Below are positions 57,845 through 64,000 of a DNA stretch of 64,000 bases, in pieces. The notes below the pieces were generated by a model. The model did no database searches and was not told the origin of the DNA. It saw nothing but the letters and a program-made list of their open reading frames with translations. Every line of letters begins with the position of its first letter. The first letter of the stretch is position 1. Location of the stretch: the NCBI GenBank assembly GCA_032622095.1, contig CP136064.1, positions 115,372,004 through 115,436,003 of the forward strand. Reading direction: 5' to 3'. Source of the DNA: Siphonodentalium dalli. Taxonomy: Eukaryota > Mollusca > Scaphopoda > Gadilida > Siphonodentaliidae. Both the position numbers and the translations under genes were made by a program.

Positions 57845-58049
57845 ACTCTCACGGTGCATGACATCAGTAGTTCTATGTTGAAAAAGAAATTGAAAGAGAA
57901 TGAGAGAAGGCGACGTACCATTTCCCATAATTCAGATCCTCAGTTTGCTCAGTATTTGGAAGACGAGAGAATAGCAATCATGTTCCAGAATTCTGAATTC
58001 CTCCAAGAGCTCAGGCAAAATGAGGACTTCATGAAAACACTTGAGAAAG
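57845..58049 (+). CDS. CUEDC1: CUEDC1, coding exon 3
   Basis: A 205-nt exon (68 codons + 1 nt) lies between acceptor TGAATTTTTCAG and donor AAAG|GTATCA. It encodes TLTVHDISSSMLKKKLKENE, then RRRRTISHNSDPQFAQYLED, then ERIAIMFQNSEFLQELRQNE, then DFMKTLEK. The last part matches the strongly conserved helix of vertebrate CUEDC1 (LEDERIALFLQNEEFMKEL...RDFL). It is highly charged and probably helical. Phase 0 in, phase 1 out. Confidence 0.94.
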
Positions 58050-58386
58050 GTATCAATGGCATAAATATATTTCATGTTTAACTAGTCCATGAAATCAGCA
58101 ACCAATGAGATATTTGTTGCTGAATCTGTTGACAAGTATGCCAGATATGCTAAAAATAAACGACTAAATCCTGAAAAATTACCCATAATTTGATTATTTA
58201 GGGCATTACTGTATATTGCACATAAACTGTAATTTTCCTATTTGGAGCTAATAAGTTGAACAAACAGCCTGGCTGTTTTCTGAACAAACAAAATTAATGG
58301 TACATGTACATCCCTAGAAATAAATCACTGGCAATCAAGTAACTACCCAGAAGTATTCAGTTGTCATATTATGAGTTTGCTTTTAG

Positions 58387-58548
58387 ACCGCCTAGATGCA
58401 GCTGCGTTTGAACCAACGCCAGTGCCTGAAGTTGAACCTGAACCTGAACCTGAACCAGAACCGGAACCAGTGGTGTTTAAAGATACAGAAATCAAGCCTG
58501 TTCCCACCGTCTCACCAGTCCTGTTCGATGATGATTCACCTACCCTTG
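58387..58548 (+). CDS. CUEDC1: CUEDC1, coding exon 4 (Glu-Pro repeat); 3' end outside window
   Basis: A 162-nt exon follows the acceptor GAGTTTGCTTTTAG. Its first two bases complete GAC with exon 3, giving LEKDRLDAAAFEP, against LERDRL in the human protein. This confirms the junction. A VEPEPEPEPEPEPEP tract of alternating Glu and Pro follows, then PTVSPVLFDDDSPTL. Donor CTTG|GTAAAA, phase 1. The CAG eleven bases into line 58350-58360 would put a stop in frame and is rejected as acceptor. The conserved C-terminal basic region (…GK.TRRKLFELAR-like) was not found to 64000. Confidence 0.88.
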
Positions 58549-58575
58549 GTAAAATCTCGTTCTAGTTTTATCACA

Positions 58576-58812
58576 TCAATTTAACCCTTTCTTTACTAAA
58601 TGGATTCTCCCGCTAAGTTATAAAAGTATAGATTAGAAAGGTCAATTATTCTTCTGGAGGGGGTGTTCAGAAAATGTGAGCAGACAACAGGCAAACGAAA
58701 ATATAATACAAGGGCAGAAGGATTTCTAATAATTGGTGGGAAATGTTGAACTTATTATGTGAACATTTCCTAAGGGATTTACTCGTCAATGAGTATCTAG
58801 TAAAGAATTGGT
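58576..58812 (+). repeat. Intronic repeat just after exon 4 donor, copy 2
   Basis: Counterpart of 48054-48312, starting with CTTTACTAAATGGATTCTCC and ending ACTCGTCAATGAGTATCTAG then TAAAGAA. It starts 28 bp after the exon 4 boundary. Confidence 0.8.
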
Positions 58813-59369
58813 TAAAATAGAACGTAATACACAATGTTATATGGACATTTTATTCGCATGTTCACAACACCTTATTACCAAGGCTAGGCCATACAATTAG
58901 CTATATAAACCCTTCTATGATTCTCAAATTGCATGTCTATAAGAATTGTCCATGGGAATGGAAAGAGAATATAGCACCATTGAAAGCGCTTAATTATACT
59001 TCGGTTACAGCTAATAAAATAATAGCCTATACAATACCTTACATAGGGTTGGATGTGTAAAATTATAAAGTAACATTCTGTATAGATGGTATGAGCTCTG
59101 ATCACATTGAAATTCTGGCATAAGAGAATATTGAAAATGAGACTAGTTACTGTCATTAGTAATTGTTGAGAAAGATATCATTCCATGGTAGTTTCTTTGT
59201 TAAAGGAGATCATGTTTGTACCGTAAGTAAAAGGTATGCATCATATAAAGCAACTTTGTCCAGCAGTAGATAACCTCTGTAGCTCTAATAAAAAATGGCA
59301 CAGTGTTAATAGCCCTGTTAAATAGCATCGACTATCGACTGAGCCAAGGCAAATTTCAGAATCTGTTGA
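58813..59369. other. CUEDC1 intron 4, no exon seen
   Basis: AT-rich, no recognised exon or repeat. Confidence 0.5.
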
Positions 59370-59523
59370 TGTTTTTTGTCTTAGTGTTGAATGCCAAGGA
59401 CTACTGAGATAACAATGACTACACATGTGTAGTCATTGTTTTTTCAGTAAGTCCTTGGCATTTAACAATGAATTGTTGCTGTCTGCATACTTCCACAGTG
59501 CGACACTAAGACAAAACCACTAT
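59370..59523. mobile_element. Hairpin MITE with TGTCTTAGTGT ends
   Basis: TTTTGTCTTAGTGTTG near 59374 opposes CGACACTAAGACAAAA near 59502. A second, inner stem has ~38-bp arms (AATGCCAAGGACTACTGA..., AACAATGACTACACA) around ACATGT at about 59424. The inner stem is miRNA-precursor-like in size. Confidence 0.65.
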
Positions 59524-59685
59524 CTTGATAATCAGCAAATTTAAGCCAGAACCAACCAAGGTCTGCCATGATTATGGGGCCATGTTCTAATTGTAAACTG
59601 AAGTTATACATGTATGTGTAGGGCATGCGACTAAGTGGATCCTGGTCTTTTTAAATGAGGAAACATTTATGGCCTAGGCATTTTT

Positions 59686-59744
59686 AGCTCAACTTACTTT
59701 GTAAGTTTGAGCTATTGCCATGGTTTGGTGTCCGTCGTCCGTGT
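59686..59744 (+). mobile_element. 5' end of pearl-like element family C, split by a hAT-like insertion
   Basis: It starts with a hairpin AGCTCAACTTAC...GTAAGTTTGAGCT (59688-59713), then GTCCGTCGTCCGTGT. It continues at 62508 with GTCAGTCAACAATTTACTTT and the ~160-bp array. The split is explained by the element at 59745-62499. Confidence 0.7.
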
Positions 59745-62499
59745 CAGGGTTGGGGTAATCGTAATCAGTAATCGTAATCAAAGTAATCGATTACAAAATT
59801 TGGAGTAATCATCTGTAATCAGTAATCATGACATTTCTTGATTACAAGTAATCGTAATCGATTACTTTCAAATGTAACTGTAATCATGATTACATTTTGA
59901 TTACTTTTTGATTACTTTTACTAAAATATCCATATGGATGGCTATTGGATACTCATAGTCTCATACTTTGGTAATGTGGAGTGTGCAACGATACATACAA
60001 CATATTGGAAAGTTAGTACAATTTTGTCACTTATTATGTTAGTGGTACAGTGTGTATGTACATTCTGGCAGTGGACACAGATAACAACACACAAATGTTG
60101 AATACAGCATGAATGGCAATAAACTTGTGATTTGAGTGGGTAGTTCCGGCCGCAGACCGGGTAAGATGTCCGGAACTCATTGGGCAATTCCCTTCACCCT
60201 TCTAAACTTATGATACAGACAATGAAATGTTCTAATATGAATAAATAGGCAAGGATTAAATTGAATTGGGACTGCTGTAGACAATGGATGTAGGGTCACA
60301 CTGGTACAATAGGGCTAATTAACTGAACAAAGCAGGTGTGATGTACACAGGTAGACCTAATTAGCTGGTTTGTCATTTACTGCACTCATGGAGTTAAGCA
60401 GCATTTAATCCTCATCAGGATTAACAACGGGTGATCATCAAACAAATCTTAGTGTTATCTTCATTGTGTTGGGTATTGAATCTAACAGAACATGAAAATA
60501 ATTTATAAATGTTTCTGGTGATATTTTCATAAATATTATGCGCTAGTTTGAATCCATGTAAGAAAATTAAAAATATAATAAAATATATTTACATAAATAA
60601 ATACACATAAAACATAATGTAACCAATAAGTTGATGCAAAACTTCATGTTGAAACGTTTCCAATACATGTAAATGTAAAAAGTTTATATGTTTATTGCTT
60701 GCTTCTTTCTATTGTTTCAGTCGTTTCTTGTTTCCATGTTATGCAGTGATGTCTATATGCAATCAAATTTGATGTGTTAAGTTGAATTATTTCATTATTT
60801 ATTCCTATGCGATCAAAATGGTTGGAAACTAACACTTGTAATCAGATGTAATCAAAAAGTAATCGATTACATTTGCTAAAGTAATTGTAATCGTAATCGA
60901 TTACATTGGAAAATATGTAATCAGTAATCATAATCGTAATCATGTAAATCAAAAGTTACGTGCGCTCGCGCAACAGTATGGCGATCAGACAGATTCGTAC
61001 GTTGGTGTCACTCTACTCCGTTTCACTCCATGACGTCACCAAAAACGACGTAAAACATCGTGGCGTTCTGACATTTTTACTGTGCCGTGTTTTTGCTATG
61101 TTTATTTTATGTGTTGTTTTAGATTATTTGTTTGTCGCCGATATCGCCATTTGTCGGGATTCCCTGTTTCTATATTTAAAACTGGCATGCTCGTAGTGAG
61201 CCTCGATTTCGATTTTTTTCTCCCAGGTCAAAATACGTCAGAATTATGACAAAAATAGATCGACCTACATTTTCTCCATCAGAACTCTACATCAAAGAGT
61301 CTATAGACTCCTTCGGGACCTACATAGACTCCTTCATTTGGGTATTTTTACTTATAATTGGGAAGTTTTATCATTTTTGGTTCGTGCGAAGACCTCTTTT
61401 TATCGTGCGGGAAAAGAGAGACATTCAAAACGCGATTTCGTAATTCGACGCAATAGGCTGAATAGCCTAACCTTCAGCCGAGTTCTGGGTCAAATACGAC
61501 GAATGACGTAACACAAAACAAAACGCATTTGTTGACACAAACACCGTTTGAAGAGTTTATTATTACATAAAATGATCGTTATTGATTAATTATTGATTAA
61601 TTATTGATATTTATTGTTGCATATTGGCTGCTATCAATATTTACACAAATGGTATTAATTATTTCTTATAATTGCTCCTTTGGTCAACTTTTACTATCGG
61701 AAAATGAAAATGAAAATGAAAATATGCCGCTGAAAAAAATGTAATCGATTTTAAAGGTACGGTTGGCCTTGGCGGTGGGTATCCTGTGAAAATATTTCCA
61801 ACCGTCAAAAACCGCCACAAACAGAAAGAACATCAAAATGTAGACAGACTTTGTCCGTATACAAATAAGAAATATCGCATAAACAGTATGTTATTGTCAT
61901 ATGGTTGACCATTATTATGTAAACAAAAGCATAAAAAGTTACTTTTCTGGTGTTTGTTTATAACATAAAGAGCGTTCTTTGTGGGTGAATTCCTGATATG
62001 GAACTAATAAAGAGCGTTTATGCCATTTGTGTGTGATTAGCCAGTAGCATTGTGCTGTCTTCTGTAACACAATCAGGCTCTTGCTTAGATAAAATATAGT
62101 AGGTCTTCATGATAACATGCTGTTTACGCGATGGTATATATGAACGAAACTGTATGCGTTTTACTGTTTTTTCTGTTTACGGTGATTGGAACAAATATGA
62201 ATATTTTCGACAACTAAGGCCTCACGTGCCTTTAAAGTCTCATCCTTTCGGCAACATGGAATTGGTTTAATTACTTAAATGATTAATATAGTAATTTGCC
62301 TTTTATCTGTGATAAAATGAGAAATGGTAATTGTCTTTTTTTGCTAACATTAAATTAAATTAAATAAATTAAGTAAAATACAGTGAAATTATTTTTTTAA
62401 TTATTTTTTATTACATTTTTGCGCACGTTGGCATCTCTCTGAGTGCATTCTAGTTGTAATCGTAATCGATTACATTGGCATGTAATCACCCCAACCCTG
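59745..62499. mobile_element. 2.75-kb hAT-like element with GTAATCGTAATC ends
   Basis: The ends CAGGGTTGGGGTAATCGTAA and, inverted, CAGGGTTGGGGTGATTACAT are hAT-type termini. The 8-bp flanks GTCCGTGT (59737-59744) and GTGCGTGT (62500-62507) agree at 7 of 8. Subterminal regions are packed with GTAATCGATTAC palindromes on both sides, plus an internal block at 60835-60950. No transposase is seen. The stretch between 60955 and 62450 has AATAAAGAGCG motifs (61974, 62006) and may be a further nested insertion. Confidence 0.8.
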
Positions 62500-62507
62500 G
62501 TGCGTGT

Positions 62508-64000
62508 GTCAGTCAACAATTTACTTTGGCGCGGGCTACAGGTCGTACCTTTGGTCTAATCTTTATGAAATTTGTCATGAATGTTGACATTGACATGTAG
62601 ATGGGAACGAGTCATTTTGGGGTCATTCGGTCAAAAAACATGGCCGCTGGCAGCCATCTTGGATTTCAAAATTCAATCCATTGGCTCGGGCTACAGGTCG
62701 TACTGTTTGTCTGATCATCATGAAATTTGTCATGGATCTTAATATTGACATGTAGATGGGAACGAGTGATTTTGGGGTTGTTCGGCCAAAAAACATGGCG
62801 GCCAGCAGCCATCTTGGATTTTACTCTTTGCATGACTAAATTCTTTGGCGCGGGCTACAGGTCGTACCTTTGGTCTGATCTTTATGAAATTTGTCATTAA
62901 TGTTGACATTGACATGTAGATGGGAACGAGTCATTTTGGGATCATTCGGTCAAAAAACATGGCCGCTGATGGCCATCTTGGATTTCAAAATTCTATCCAT
63001 TGACGCGGGCTACAGGTCGTACTGTTCGTCTGATCATCATGAAATTTGTCATGGATGTTAATATTGACATGTAGATGGGAACGAGTGATTTTGGGGTCAT
63101 TCGGCCAAAAACATGGCCACCAGCAGCCATCTTGGATTTTACTCTTTGCATGACTAAATCCTTTGGCGCGGGCTACAGGTCGTAGCTTTGGTCGGAACTT
63201 CATGAAATTTGTCATGGATGTTAGCAATGACATGTAGATGGGAACGAATCATTTTGGGGTCGTTCGGCCAAAAAACATGGCCGCCAGCAGCCATCTTGGA
63301 TTTTACTCTTTGCATGATTAAATCCTTTGGCGGGGGCTACAGGTCGTACCTTTGGTCTGATCTTTATGAAATTTTTCACGAATGTTGACATTGACATGTA
63401 GTTGGGAATGAGTCATTTTGGGGTCATTTGGCCAAAAAACATGGCCACTGGCGGCCATCTTGGATTTCAAAATTCAATCCAATGGCCCGGGCCGCAGGTC
63501 GTACTGTTCGTCTGATCATCATGAAATTTGTCGTGGCTGTTAATATTGACATGTAGATGGGAACGAAGTGATTATGGGGTCGTTTGGCCAAAAAACATGG
63601 CCGCCAGCAGCCATCTTGGATTTTACTCTTTGCATGATTAAATCCTTTGGTGCGGGCTACAGGTCGTACTTTGGTCTAATCTTCATGAAATTTGTCATGG
63701 ATGTTAATATTGACATGTAGATGGGAACGAGTCACTTTGCGGTCATTCGGCCAAAAATCATGGCCGCCAGCAGCCATCTTGGATTTTATTCTTTGCATGA
63801 CTAAATCCTTTGGTGCGGGCTACAGGTCGTAGCTTTGGTCAGATCTTCATGAGATTAGTCATAGATGTTAACAATGACATGTAGAAGGGAACGAGTCATT
63901 TTGGGGTCATTTGGCCCAAAAACATGGCCGCTGGTGGCCATCTTGGATTTCAAAATTCTATCCATTGGCGCGGGCTACAGGTCGTACTGTTCGTCTGATT
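62508..64000 (+). repeat. ~160-bp tandem array, at least nine units, runs off the window
   Basis: GGGCTACAGGTCGTA marks units at about 62533, 62688, 62849, 63006, 63168, 63330, 63491, 63652, 63816 and 63972. Each has TTCATGAAATTTGTCATGGA, TTGACATGTAGATGGGAACG and AACATGGCCGCCAGCAGCC. Alternate units differ (TTCAAAATTCAATCC versus TTACTCTTTGCATGACTAAA), suggesting a dimeric higher-order repeat. It is the core of pearl-like family C, inside CUEDC1 intron 4. Confidence 0.9.

Noticed and set aside
58350-58386. Earlier acceptor (ATTCAG at 58360) for CUEDC1 exon 4
   Set aside because: In the required phase it leads to a stop after four codons, while the acceptor at 58386 gives the conserved LEKDRL junction.
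60960-61443. Two small plus-strand frames inside the hAT-like element as a transposase
   Set aside because: Too short, with no hAT dimerisation or BED motif.

Overview
This window is AT-rich genomic DNA from an invertebrate animal, most likely a lophotrochozoan and probably a bivalve mollusc. It holds parts of two spliced housekeeping genes in a very large excess of transposon and satellite sequence. The bivalve guess rests on several pearl/CvA-like tandem arrays (a short hairpin, then GTCC/ACGG microsatellite, then 160-175 bp core repeats), on many ACATGTACATGT tracts, and on invertebrate hAT, piggyBac, Tigger and non-LTR elements. No rRNA, tRNA, CRISPR or prokaryotic features were seen.

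Genes. (1) MRPS23 (mitochondrial ribosomal protein mS23), minus strand: three internal exons at 7574-7413, 7167-7093 and 3216-3096 join in phase (G/ATT, GC/G, AA/A) and encode the conserved core of the protein. The first exon and the terminal exon were not found. (2) CUEDC1 (CUE domain-containing protein 1), plus strand: exons 39467-39854 (ATG at 39522), 47590-48030, 57845-58049 and 58387-58548 join in phase 0, 0 and 1. The 3' end lies beyond the window. The two genes point away from each other. MRPS23 and CUEDC1 are also neighbours at human 17q22, so this looks like ancient bilaterian linkage, here stretched by about 32 kb of repeats.

Layout. 1-2.1 kb: no gene; AATAAAGAGCG motif repeats and a CACGTG cluster. 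2.3-8 kb: MRPS23 exons with tandem repeats. 8-34.6 kb: repeat desert with hairpin elements, MITEs, a 2.7-kb DNA transposon with CCGCGGTA-rich ends, a TTAA-bounded 743-bp piggyBac-like MITE, a palindromic GGTACTC array, a ~300-bp satellite, and a 3.5-kb element built from AACGCGGTCGTAACG palindromes. 35.4-38.4 kb: two non-LTR retrotransposon remnants. 39.5-58.5 kb: the CUEDC1 exons. Their introns carry a truncated piggyBac element (40.36-41.66 kb), a 3.9-kb hAT transposon (41.88-45.79 kb) with a nested 393-bp TTAA MITE, pearl-like arrays, and a Tigger-like element (51.63-56.19 kb) containing a minus-strand LINE. A second copy of the 393-bp MITE lies in inverted orientation at 57.37-57.76 kb. 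58.5-64 kb: CUEDC1 intron 4, with a 2.75-kb hAT-like element (59.75-62.50 kb) inserted in the 5' end of a ~160-bp tandem array that runs off the window.

The most notable architecture is that CUEDC1 exon 2 sits between two near-identical MITE copies in opposite orientation. Each copy contains two 67-nt palindromes. This could fold the pre-mRNA and favour exon-2 circularisation or skipping.
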